A DNA stretch of 64,000 bases, taken from assembly GCA_041739875.1 (NCBI GenBank), contig JBGSNA010000054.1:1-64000 (forward strand). The letters are read 5' to 3'. Shown here in pieces: positions 8,684-16,745 of this stretch. The translations under genes were made by a program, and so were the position numbers. The notes below the pieces were generated by a model, which ran no database searches, was not told the origin of the DNA, and worked only from the letters and a program-made list of their open reading frames with translations. This DNA is from JBBSJZ01 sp041739875 (GTDB lineage: Bacteria > Planctomycetota > Planctomycetia > Pirellulales > Pirellulaceae). Each line of letters starts with the position of its first letter. Within the stretch, counting starts at the first letter, position 1.

Positions 8684-10261
8684 CTAACTCTCCAATTCGC
8701 CGCCCATCGCGGCGAGTAATAACGAGGGCTCATCCCAATCTGCGACAGGTCGAACATCGACGACTCGTCCGCGTGACATGACCGCGATACGGTCACACAT
8801 CCCGAGTAATTCTTGAAAATAACTGCTCACAAACACCACCGCTTTACCCGCTGCTGCGGTTTCGCCGATTAAGCGATAGATCTCCGCTTTGGTCCCAACG
8901 TCCACGCCACGGGTCGGCTCGTCGAGCAACAAGCAATCCGCGTCTTGGTGCAACACGCGAGCGAGAGCCACCTTTTGCTGATTGCCGCCCGATAGCGCCG
9001 AAACGTTCTGGGATGACGAAGTGGCCTTCACTTCAAGTCGTTTCATCCATTCATTCGCAGCCTCGTTCCTCGCGCCGGCACGCAGCCAGCCACCGCGGCT
9101 GTACGGACCCAGACGACTGAGCGTGATGTTGTCGCGAATCGACAGGTCTTGCGCCAAGCCTTCGCCCTTGCGATCTTCACTCACCATCGCAATCCCCGCT
9201 CGAATCGCTCGGCGAGGCGTGACCCGAGCAAGCGTCGACTCATGAATCGTGATGTGCCCGCTCGTCGTTTTCCGCAACCCCGTGATGCATCGAACGGTTT
9301 CCGTACGCCCCGCACCGACGAGCCCCGCTAAACCAAAGATCTCGCCACGACGAACGCTCAATGAAACCGAGTGCGGCAACTCATGAGCGGAAACATTGTC
9401 GATCCGCAAAACCTCTTTGCCGATCACTCGTTCGACTTTTGGATACAATTCGTCGACGCTGCGACCGACCATCAACCGCACAATTTCTGATTCCGTCGTG
9501 CCTTCGAGTACTCCACTTCCAGCAACGCTTCCGTCGCGGAGCACCAGGTACGAGTCGCAGAGCTTTCGAATCTCTTCAAGAAAGTGGCTGATATAGATCA
9601 CCGACAAGCCGTCTTTCGCGAGTTTCTTGACGGTATCGAACAATCGTTCCGCATCAGCCGCCGGAAGCGAGCTGGTCGGTTCATCAAGAATCAGCACTCG
9701 AGCGTTCTGGGCAAGTGCCCTCGCGATTTCCACGAGCTGCTTCGCGCCGATCGACAACTCCGAAACCATTCGAGTCGGCTCGAGGTCGGGATGGCCCAAC
9801 TTCACAAGCACACTGTGTACGATCTCGCGTTGCTCTCGTCGATCGATCCAACCCCAAGTGGACTTTTCACGACCGAGCATGATGTTGTCTTCGACCGTGA
9901 TCTCGTCACAAACGCTCAGCTCTTGGTACACCATCGCGATCCCAGCTCGCCGGGCGGCATCGGGTCGCCCGAGCGGGAGCGGTTTGTCGACAAGCGTCAC
10001 GCGGCCTTCATCAGGCACGATCGCACCGCTGAGAATCTTCACGAACGTGCTTTTGCCTGCGCCATTTTCACCGAGTAGAGCAAGGATCTGGCCAGGCTCA
10101 AGCGTCAAGTTCGCACCGCGCAGCACCCAGTTCGCAGCGTATCGCTTTCCGACATCGCGAGCGGATAAAACGCTGCTTCGCCCACCAGCACCAAACGTCA
10201 CGGGCGTTGACGCTCCGGGTTCCACGTTGTTGCTTGAATGAGACGCTTTCCCAGCTTCCAT
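8684..10261 (-). CDS. Sugar ABC transporter double ATPase, RbsA type
   Basis: A 525-residue protein with two nucleotide-binding domains in tandem. The first has LLGENGAGKSTFVKIL (Walker A), SELSIGAKQLVEIARAL (signature) and VLILDEPTSSLPAADA (Walker B). The second lacks a canonical P-loop, reading GLVGAGRTETVRCI, as is usual for this family, and has SGGNQQKVALARVL and CLLLDEPTRGVDVG. It powers sugar import at the cytoplasmic face. The ATG shares one base with the stop of the binding-protein gene (TAATG), so the two are translationally coupled. The 27 residues before the first domain are a non-conserved extension. Confidence 0.94.
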   Translation of the reverse strand: MEAGKASHSSNNVEPGASTPVTFGAGGRSSVLSARDVGKRYAANWVLRGANLTLEPGQILALLGENGAGKSTFVKILSGAIVPDEGRVTLVDKPLPLGRPDAARRAGIAMVYQELSVCDEITVEDNIMLGREKSTWGWIDRREQREIVHSVLVKLGHPDLEPTRMVSELSIGAKQLVEIARALAQNARVLILDEPTSSLPAADAERLFDTVKKLAKDGLSVIYISHFLEEIRKLCDSYLVLRDGSVAGSGVLEGTTESEIVRLMVGRSVDELYPKVERVIGKEVLRIDNVSAHELPHSVSLSVRRGEIFGLAGLVGAGRTETVRCITGLRKTTSGHITIHESTLARVTPRRAIRAGIAMVSEDRKGEGLAQDLSIRDNITLSRLGPYSRGGWLRAGARNEAANEWMKRLEVKATSSSQNVSALSGGNQQKVALARVLHQDADCLLLDEPTRGVDVGTKAEIYRLIGETAAAGKAVVFVSSYFQELLGMCDRIAVMSRGRVVDVRPVADWDEPSLLLAAMGGELES

Positions 10262-11298
10262 TAGGTCTTGTCCGGATTCAACAGCGACTGAATCTTTTCT
10301 TCTTCCATGTTTTCCTTCGTTGCGACGAATACGCCCGTATCAACGAAACTCTCGACCGCTTCACCACGCAACGATTGGACCATGGTTTTCACGCCAAGGT
10401 ATCCCATTTGCACCGGGTCTTGCAAAATGATCGCACTGACCTCACCCGTCGAGAGGCCTTGTCGAAGCGAGTCGCTGCTATCGAAAGCCACGAAGGCGAC
10501 TTTGCCCGCTAGCTTGCGATCTTTGAGCGCGCGAAGGACGCCTTCTGCGTTCGGTTCGCAGACAGCGAAGATACCATTGACCTCGTCCCCGAACTTGTTG
10601 AGCACTGCTTGAGCCTTGTCGATGGAAGATTCCGTCGTCGTCCCCGCGTATTGGTCACTGCTGAGCACTTTGATGTCCGCGTGCTTGGCGATCGCGTCAA
10701 GGAACCCTTCTTCGCGTTGATGTGTGCTCTCGCTGCCTTTGTTGTATCGCAGCACAACGACGTTGCCTTGGTTACCAAGGCTCGCTGCCATCGTATCACC
10801 CGCGAGTTGGCCGCCCTTAAAATTGTCCGTGGCAACAAACGCGACGGTATCTCCTGTCGGAGCATTCAGCCCGCTGTCAAAAATGACAACAGGCACGCCG
10901 CCTCGTTTCGATTCTTGCACGGGCCTCACCAATGCGTCAGCGTCAAGCGGTGCGAGCACGATTCCGTCGACGTGCTTGTTCACAAAGCCCTGAACAACGT
11001 TGATTTGCTCATCGCGATCACTTTCCTTTTGAGGCCCCCGCCACTGAATCTCGGCCCCCATTTCCTCGCCAGCACGCAAAGCACCAAAATGAACAGACTT
11101 CCAAAACACGTGTGTCGTGCCTTTGGGGATGACGGCAATTTGAAGCGTCTTCGTTTCCCCGGCAACGGTTGGCGATGACGACGGAGTCGTCGAATTCGCA
11201 TTCGGTTGCGCCGGTTGGCATCCGACTGACATCACAACGCTGGCTAAGAAAATGAAACGCAGGGACGTCAAACCTGATGGGGATTGTTTAAGGCGCAT
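10261..11298 (-). CDS. Periplasmic sugar-binding lipoprotein, RbsB type
   Basis: A 345-residue substrate-binding protein of the periplasmic-binding-protein type I fold (Peripla_BP_4). ATG 11296-11298 is chosen since it gives a lipoprotein signal peptide: hydrophobic LRFIFLASVV and the lipobox MSVGC. A Ser/Thr/Asn linker follows. Core features are LQIAVIPKGTTHVFWKSVHF, VDGIVLAPLDADALV, GVPVVIFDSGL and VAFVATDNFKGGQLAG, then NGIFAVCEPNAEGVLRAL and KVAFVAFDSSDSLRQGL. It captures the sugar and hands it to the permease. It is the first gene of the transport operon. The family binds ribose, allose, galactose or other polyols; ligand not predictable by eye. Confidence 0.92.
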   Translation of the reverse strand: MRLKQSPSGLTSLRFIFLASVVMSVGCQPAQPNANSTTPSSSPTVAGETKTLQIAVIPKGTTHVFWKSVHFGALRAGEEMGAEIQWRGPQKESDRDEQINVVQGFVNKHVDGIVLAPLDADALVRPVQESKRGGVPVVIFDSGLNAPTGDTVAFVATDNFKGGQLAGDTMAASLGNQGNVVVLRYNKGSESTHQREEGFLDAIAKHADIKVLSSDQYAGTTTESSIDKAQAVLNKFGDEVNGIFAVCEPNAEGVLRALKDRKLAGKVAFVAFDSSDSLRQGLSTGEVSAIILQDPVQMGYLGVKTMVQSLRGEAVESFVDTGVFVATKENMEEEKIQSLLNPDKT

Positions 11299-11356
11299 GA
11301 TCGTGTTGGGCGATAAGAGACGAAGTAAATTCGGAACCGCCACATTCTAACCGCGC

Positions 11357-11380
11357 CAACGCCATCGTGGTGCGGCGTTG
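11357..11380. terminator. Weak hairpin between the DUF1499 gene and the ABC operon
   Basis: CAACGCC and GGCGTTG form a perfect seven-base-pair stem with a ten-base loop. No U-run follows on either strand, so termination is only possible. It lies after the DUF1499 stop and before the binding-protein start. Confidence 0.25.
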
Positions 11381-11405
11381 AAAACACAAACTTACCCAAA
11401 TCGAG

Positions 11406-11894
11406 TTATCGCTCGCCTAAATCCGCCGATTGCAAACCACGAAGCAATTCTTTCAAGTTCCGAGGATTCTGGCCCAAATCGCCTTTGCCCAATCGTGATT
11501 GGCTTTGAGCGGTCAATCGTGTTGAATCATCCACGGATGAAAGTTGCACACGAATGTCATCGGCGAATCGGAAAAGTCGGGTGGTGCGAACGAGGTGGAG
11601 TGTTACGATTCGCTCTTGCGAGGATCCCTCTTGCGTCGATTTGGCTTGCAACGTCCAAAGACTTTGGCTCGCGACCCAGTCTTCGATGCGTTGGGCCACG
11701 TCTTGCGGCGACTCAGAAAACACGGGGCTTCGCAAGGCCGGGTCGTTCGCGTCGACCGTAATCTCAGCATGGTTGGTCGACCAATCGCGACTCCAGTCGT
11801 CAATACTCCAAAGAACGTTTCCCAACCACACAACCGTGACGGCAAACGCGATAAGTCCTACGATGGTCATGCGTCGCTTTCGTGCCGTGGTCAT
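11406..11894 (-). CDS. DUF1499 family protein
   Basis: A 162-residue protein with one N-terminal membrane segment (MTIVGLIAFAVTVVWLGNVLW). The rest matches DUF1499: NDPALRSPVFSESPQDVAQRIEDWV near the start, and the C-terminal FRFADDIRVQLSSVDDSTRL followed by SQSRLGKGDLGQNPRNLKELL, whose S-x-SRxGKGDLGxN pattern is the best-conserved part. The molecular function of the family is not established. It probably sits on the outer face of the inner membrane. It lies 107 bases upstream of the sugar transporter operon on the same strand, but an intervening hairpin leaves co-transcription uncertain. Confidence 0.85.
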   Translation of the reverse strand: MTTARKRRMTIVGLIAFAVTVVWLGNVLWSIDDWSRDWSTNHAEITVDANDPALRSPVFSESPQDVAQRIEDWVASQSLWTLQAKSTQEGSSQERIVTLHLVRTTRLFRFADDIRVQLSSVDDSTRLTAQSQSRLGKGDLGQNPRNLKELLRGLQSADLGER

Positions 11895-12108
11895 GTGCAG
11901 GGGATACTCGTTGCAAAACTATTGATCCGAGGGAAGTGCAAGTGACGCATTTTGCATGGACGAGCAAGGCAGCGTAAGGCGACGCTACCGCGATTCGATG
12001 CATTCGCGTCTTTCTCGCCAAAGTCGCCCACGGTGACGTCTGACTCAAGAATCCCTACCATGGTCGTGCTTCGCTTCCGTGGGTATTCGCATTTGAAGGG
12101 CAAGTCCT

Positions 12109-13434
12109 GTGGCACAGAACCGATCATTATTCGCGGACGCCGAGGAACAGCACCTTCGCAGTGCCGAACCGCTCGCCGCACGCATGCGCCCTCAACGGCT
12201 CACGGAGTACGTCGGCCAGCAACACATACTCGGGCCCGGAAAACTGTTGCGCCGGATGATCGACTCCGGCCAACTCGGTTCGATCATTTTTCACGGGCCA
12301 CCGGGTACCGGCAAGACAACCCTCGCTCGTCTGCTGGCGATCGAGACCAAATCCGAAATGCGTACACTCAGTGCAGTGTCGAGCGGTGTGAAAGACATCC
12401 GTGACGTTCTCGCATGGGCCAAGGACTTGGTCGCCACAGGCCGACCGCGACCGCTACTTTTTATCGATGAAATTCATCGCTTCAGCAAAAGCCAACAGGA
12501 CGCATTGCTGCCAGACGTTGAGGCGGGCGTCGTCTCACTCATTGGAGCCACCACAAGCAATCCGTTTTTCGCTGTCAACAGCGCTCTGATCAGCCGCAGC
12601 CAATTGTTCGGCTTGTTAGCGATCCAGCCCGCCGAGATTGAATCGCTTCTCGCCCGTGCACTTTCCGACGCACAGCGTGGCTTGGCCGCACTCAAACCGG
12701 ACGTGACCAACGATGCGATCACCTATCTCAGCCAAGCGTGTGAGGGCGATGCGCGTCGAGCGCTTTCCGCACTCGAAATTGCCGTTCGAAGCACCCAGCG
12801 AGGCACCCAGGTCACCAAAAAAGTGATCGCGGAATCACTCGGCGCTCGAATGGCTGGATACGATGCCACCGGCGACGATCACTATGACTTGTCAAGCGCA
12901 CTGATCAAAAGCATTCGAGGAAGCGACGTCGATGCATCACTGTATTGGCTCGCACGGATGCTCGAAGGTGGCGAAGACATTCGCTTTCTCTGTCGAAGAC
13001 TCGTGATCTTAGCTAGCGAAGACGTCGGCAATGCCGACCCGCAATCGCTCGTTCTTGCCGTCGCCGCGATGCAAGCATGCGAGTTCGTTGGCTTGCCCGA
13101 GTGCCAACTCACTCTCAGCCAAACTGTCGCCTACTTAGCGCTCGCACCCAAAAGCAATGCCGCCACAACAGCCATCGGAGCCGCGCGCCGCGACGTGCTT
13201 GAAAAACAAATCGTTCCCGTTCCCGTCCATCTTCGCGATGGTCATTACGGTGGCGCGAAGCAACTCGGTCATGGCGCCGATTATCAATACAGCCACGACT
13301 CGCCAGACGGCATCGCCGCCCAAGATTACCTCGGCGTCGATCGCGTCTACTACAACCCCGTCAACCGAGGCTTCGAAGCAGAGCTCAGCAAGCGACTTGC
13401 CGAAATACGAAAGCGGCTGAAACCAGAATCGTAA
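12109..13434 (+). CDS. rarA: Replication-associated recombination protein A
   Basis: A 441-residue AAA+ ATPase of the RarA/MgsA/WRNIP1 family. It starts at GTG 12109, giving MAQNRSLFADAEEQHLRSAEP, followed by LAARMRPQRLTEYVGQQHIL, which is characteristic. Walker A is HGPPGTGKTTLARLLA and Walker B LLFIDEIHRF; sensor I is LIGATTSNPFFAVNSALISR. The C-terminal part (AGYDATGDDHYDLSSALIKS, then MLEGGEDIRFLCRRLVILASEDVG) is the MgsA tetramerisation region. It acts at stalled replication forks together with SSB and RecA. It stands alone between the divergent DUF1499 gene and a sulfatase. Confidence 0.95.
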   Translation: MAQNRSLFADAEEQHLRSAEPLAARMRPQRLTEYVGQQHILGPGKLLRRMIDSGQLGSIIFHGPPGTGKTTLARLLAIETKSEMRTLSAVSSGVKDIRDVLAWAKDLVATGRPRPLLFIDEIHRFSKSQQDALLPDVEAGVVSLIGATTSNPFFAVNSALISRSQLFGLLAIQPAEIESLLARALSDAQRGLAALKPDVTNDAITYLSQACEGDARRALSALEIAVRSTQRGTQVTKKVIAESLGARMAGYDATGDDHYDLSSALIKSIRGSDVDASLYWLARMLEGGEDIRFLCRRLVILASEDVGNADPQSLVLAVAAMQACEFVGLPECQLTLSQTVAYLALAPKSNAATTAIGAARRDVLEKQIVPVPVHLRDGHYGGAKQLGHGADYQYSHDSPDGIAAQDYLGVDRVYYNPVNRGFEAELSKRLAEIRKRLKPES

Positions 13435-13843
13435 GTGGTTCAATGCAACAGCGGGGCGACCTGAAGAGTCAACTCGACGTTTGGGTCGGTATCGCGAGGT
13501 CAGTCAACTACGAGCATGTGTTGAGCCGGTCCGACATAGAATGGCGTGCTACGCGGGACTTTGGAATCGATGGGTTATTATTTGAAGCGTTCCACGGAGG
13601 TGGTGACAAGAGTTGGGCACCTCGCAGGTCCTCGTATGCACTCTTCGGCGACATCTCGATGCAATCCTTGGATTAACTCGGCAATCGCGGATCATTCTCG
13701 GGGAGTCGACTTCGCATGTTGCAGAAGTTGACTTCGACTTCTCGTTGAATGCTCTGGGTACTGCGAGTGAAGGAAGTTTTTCAATGCGTTTTTGTACCTT
13801 ACTATCTTTCCGAGATGTCCGACCTCCTATTCGAGAAACGAAG
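13435..13843. other. Intergenic region upstream of the sulfatase
   Basis: A 409-base stretch with no recognised gene. Short open frames here carry no family motif. An alternative start for the sulfatase lies at ATG 13784, preceded by AAGGAAG, so part of this region may be the sulfatase leader or an extended N-terminus. No clear terminator or operator was seen. Confidence 0.4.
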
Positions 13844-15313
13844 ATGGCGTGGCGATGTTTGAGTCTCGTGGGCTGTATTTGGCTGGTGTCGGTAACGCTG
13901 GCGATGGCGGAGACCCGTCCCAATATTTTATTGTGCATTTCCGATGACCAGTCGTGGATTCACACCGGTGCGATGGGCGATCTGGTCGTCAAAACGCCGG
14001 CCTTTGATCGTGTTGCGAGAGAGGGCATCCTGTTCACCCACGCGTTCTGTGACGCGCCTAGCTGTGCACCTTCACGTAGTGCGATTCTTACCGGCCAACC
14101 TATCTGGCGACTCGAAGAGGCTGGCAATCTTCACAGTCGCATGCCGGAAAAATTTGACACCTACGTGCGTTTGCTGGAACAGGTTGGGTACACGACTGGA
14201 AGCCAAGACAAAGCTTGGGCGCCGGGGCAATTCAAGACGGAGAACGGATGGATCCACAACAGCAGAAGCAAGCTGAATCCAGCTGGTTCGCAGTACGACA
14301 GCTTCCAGCAATTTCTCGACCAAAAGCCTGAAGCCAAGCCCTTCTGTTTTTGGCTAGGAAGTGACGATCCGCATCGTCCTTACGAATTGAACTCCGGTGC
14401 TCAATCCGGCATGAACCCCGACTTGGTCGACGTACCAGCACATTTACCGAACGACATCGTGGTGCGAAACGACATACTCGACTATTACTGGGAGATCCAA
14501 CGTTTTGATCAGCGTGTTGCCGAGGCGTTGGCGTCTTTGGAGCGAATCGGTGAACTGGACAATACGCTGGTTGTCGTTACCAGCGATCATGGAATGCCTT
14601 TCCCGCGTTCCAAAGCGTCGCTCTACGATTATGGAACCCGCGTACCGCTGGCGATTCGATGGCCGGGCGGAGTTGAATCGTCGGGGCGTGCGAACAATGA
14701 TTTGATCAGTCTCTCTGATTTGGCTGCAACATTCGTCGAAGTCGCCGGACTTGAGATTCCTGAGTCGATGACTGCACGCAGCTTGGTAGGTGTGCTGAGT
14801 AATCAAGCCGCTCCGCAGCGCGACGCCGTTTATGTAGCGATGGAACGTCACGACGGCTGTCGTCCAGGAGGGGCCGGCTATCCATGTCGCGCAATACGAA
14901 CTCATGACTTTCTTTACATCCGCAACTACGCACCGGATCGATGGCCCGCAGGCGATCCCGATCCAGCCCATTGCGCTCGAGCGATTCCATTTGGCGAAGT
15001 CGATTCATCGCCGACCAAGTCATTCATCATGGACCGTGCCAACGAGCCGCATATTCAGTCGCTGCATCAACTCGCGTTCGGCATGCGTCCCGACGACGAA
15101 CTCTACGAGGTGAAAAGCGACGTTTCGCAATTGATCAATATCGCATCCGTACCTGATTACTTCGGCGTCAAACAAGACTTGTCCGCAAGGTTGGAGAAAT
15201 ACACTCGCGAGTCTGGTGATCCACGGGCATTGGGATTGGATGCACCCTGGGATCACTATCCGTATTACGGAGTCAGAATCAATCGCGATTGGTCCGTCAA
15301 CAAGGTTCCCTAG
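13844..15313 (+). CDS. Secreted type I sulfatase
   Basis: A 489-residue formylglycine-dependent sulfatase of the alkaline-phosphatase-like fold. ATG 13844 gives a signal peptide (MAWRCLSLVGCIWLVSVTL, then AMAETRPN); ATG 13784 with a better ribosome site would add 20 residues. NILLCISDDQSW provides the metal-binding aspartates. The activation motif CAPSRSAILTG (Cys about residue 73) carries the Cys that is converted to formylglycine. LVVVTSDHGMPFPRSK holds the second metal site. It would remove sulfate esters from polysaccharides outside the cytoplasmic membrane. The maturase is not in this window. The exact subfamily and substrate cannot be read by eye. A convergent beta-helix gene lies downstream. 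Confidence 0.93.
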   Translation: MAWRCLSLVGCIWLVSVTLAMAETRPNILLCISDDQSWIHTGAMGDLVVKTPAFDRVAREGILFTHAFCDAPSCAPSRSAILTGQPIWRLEEAGNLHSRMPEKFDTYVRLLEQVGYTTGSQDKAWAPGQFKTENGWIHNSRSKLNPAGSQYDSFQQFLDQKPEAKPFCFWLGSDDPHRPYELNSGAQSGMNPDLVDVPAHLPNDIVVRNDILDYYWEIQRFDQRVAEALASLERIGELDNTLVVVTSDHGMPFPRSKASLYDYGTRVPLAIRWPGGVESSGRANNDLISLSDLAATFVEVAGLEIPESMTARSLVGVLSNQAAPQRDAVYVAMERHDGCRPGGAGYPCRAIRTHDFLYIRNYAPDRWPAGDPDPAHCARAIPFGEVDSSPTKSFIMDRANEPHIQSLHQLAFGMRPDDELYEVKSDVSQLINIASVPDYFGVKQDLSARLEKYTRESGDPRALGLDAPWDHYPYYGVRINRDWSVNKVP

Positions 15314-15343
15314 CCCTAGCCAAGTGTGTTGGCCATTGGGCTA
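15311..15343. terminator. Hairpin at the end of the sulfatase gene
   Basis: TAGCCC...GCCAA pairs with TTGGC...TGGGCTA across a five-base GTGTG loop, with a small internal bulge. The stop codon forms the left edge. It lies between two convergent genes, as expected of a bidirectional terminator, but no U-run follows. Confidence 0.35.
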
Positions 15344-15448
15344 ACCCACAAACATCGGATGCTCCGGCCTCGTAATTCGCGTCTTCGTCGGTGAATCGGC
15401 ATTAGGTGCTCGAGAAAACCAGCCTCGCTTCGCTTTGGGTAACTCGTG

Positions 15449-16528
15449 TTAACGTGGATCAATAGCGTACGTTCCGTTGGTTTCGGGTGTGGGCAGACGA
15501 GGCTTGGAGGCTTGAGGGTTGTCTTCGGCGAACCAGTAGTTTTTGGCGAACACGAATGTCTCGGGTTCCGTTCCACCGCCGATGTTGATTTCGATCTGAA
15601 CCTGCGTTCGACGAAACACAATTCGGTTCTCTTTGATTTGCACGTTTCTGCTTCGCGAGTAACCCTCGGCTGTTGTTTCCTGCAAAATGCGGAAAACCCA
15701 TTTCTCAGGATAAAGGATCGTGTTTCCGATGAACTCAGCGCCATCGACTCCGACAAAGGCCGCGGCGCAAGAACTGCCTTCGATATGATTGTTTCTCGCA
15801 ATAATTTCCTGGGCTTCGTATTTTGCATGGGAAGGACGGAACAAGTTCAGCCCCGTCGATCCACCGATGTTCAGCGGTCGTTCGCCGCCCTGGATAAAGC
15901 GACACCGTTCGATCAACACGCGAGCGCTTCCCCCTTTCGTTTGGACACCTGCCGACGCCGTGAATCCTGGCTTGCCAATGAATTGACAATCGCGAACCAC
16001 ACCGTCATGACATCCCACCATGTCCACGCCTTGGCCGCCCCAACCAGTGAAGAAACAGTGCTGAATCGTGAATCGGTCGAGTCCCGAGCACTTGATGCCG
16101 TCGCAATTTCCCTTCGGTCCCACGTCACTGATCTCGACATGCTCCACCGTGATCCCTGTCGTCGGATGATCGAACTGGCCACCGTCATCTAGGTTCAAGC
16201 CGTTGCCCGTCTGACCGCTGACTCGAAGATTTCGGATCGTTAAATCATTGCACCGCGAGAAGTGCCATGCGTTGGCACCACCTTTGAAATGCGGTGGATC
16301 ACTGGGGTCGAGCGCCTCGATCGTTAAACTCGCAACGCCGTTTACATAATGGCCACCGGGATACTCGCCTGGAGCAATCCTGAGCGTCATGTCCGGTTTT
16401 AAGTTACGGAGTATTTGACTGAGCTGCTTTGCATCCGCTATGACAATCTCGTTGGCGAGCAAGTTGGCGTTGTCGAGCGGTGCGAGAACGAACAAGGTAA
16501 TCGCGATACATCTCAGGAGGACATTCAT
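15449..16528 (-). CDS. Secreted right-handed parallel beta-helix protein
   Basis: A 359-residue exported protein. The N-terminus NVLLRCIAITLFVLAPL followed by DNANLLANE is a signal peptide. The rest consists of imperfect 22-25-residue coils typical of PbH1 repeats: LTIRNLRVSGQTGNGLNLDD, ITVEHVEISDVG, FTIQHCFFTGWGGQGVDMVG, GVVRDCQFIGKPG and RVLIERCRFIQGGERPLNIGG. Several Cys sit at equivalent positions of successive coils. The fold is shared by pectate lyases, chondroitinases and epimerases, so a role on an acidic polysaccharide is plausible but unproven; no catalytic triad can be assigned. The convergent sulfatase beside it fits a polysaccharide-processing context. Confidence 0.85.
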   Translation of the reverse strand: MNVLLRCIAITLFVLAPLDNANLLANEIVIADAKQLSQILRNLKPDMTLRIAPGEYPGGHYVNGVASLTIEALDPSDPPHFKGGANAWHFSRCNDLTIRNLRVSGQTGNGLNLDDGGQFDHPTTGITVEHVEISDVGPKGNCDGIKCSGLDRFTIQHCFFTGWGGQGVDMVGCHDGVVRDCQFIGKPGFTASAGVQTKGGSARVLIERCRFIQGGERPLNIGGSTGLNLFRPSHAKYEAQEIIARNNHIEGSSCAAAFVGVDGAEFIGNTILYPEKWVFRILQETTAEGYSRSRNVQIKENRIVFRRTQVQIEINIGGGTEPETFVFAKNYWFAEDNPQASKPRLPTPETNGTYAIDPR

Positions 16529-16745
16529 TGGCTGTTACTCGGAATACGGAGAGGAGAGTTCCCAAGCAAGTGATCATACCGCCGAGCGACAACGTTGTCC
16601 GCTATGCCGCGAATGCACGACCACCCACGGACGGTTTCCACGTTGGACCACGTTTTGGTAGCTCCGTTGCTCATTCCCCGCCAGTTCTTGACAATGAGTT
16701 TCAGCTGAGAGTTTCAGCCGATCGACCGCTTTGACGTCGATTCGT

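Noticed and set aside
14444..14971. 175-codon minus-strand frame inside the sulfatase gene
   Set aside because: It is a shadow of a clearly coding sulfatase on the plus strand.
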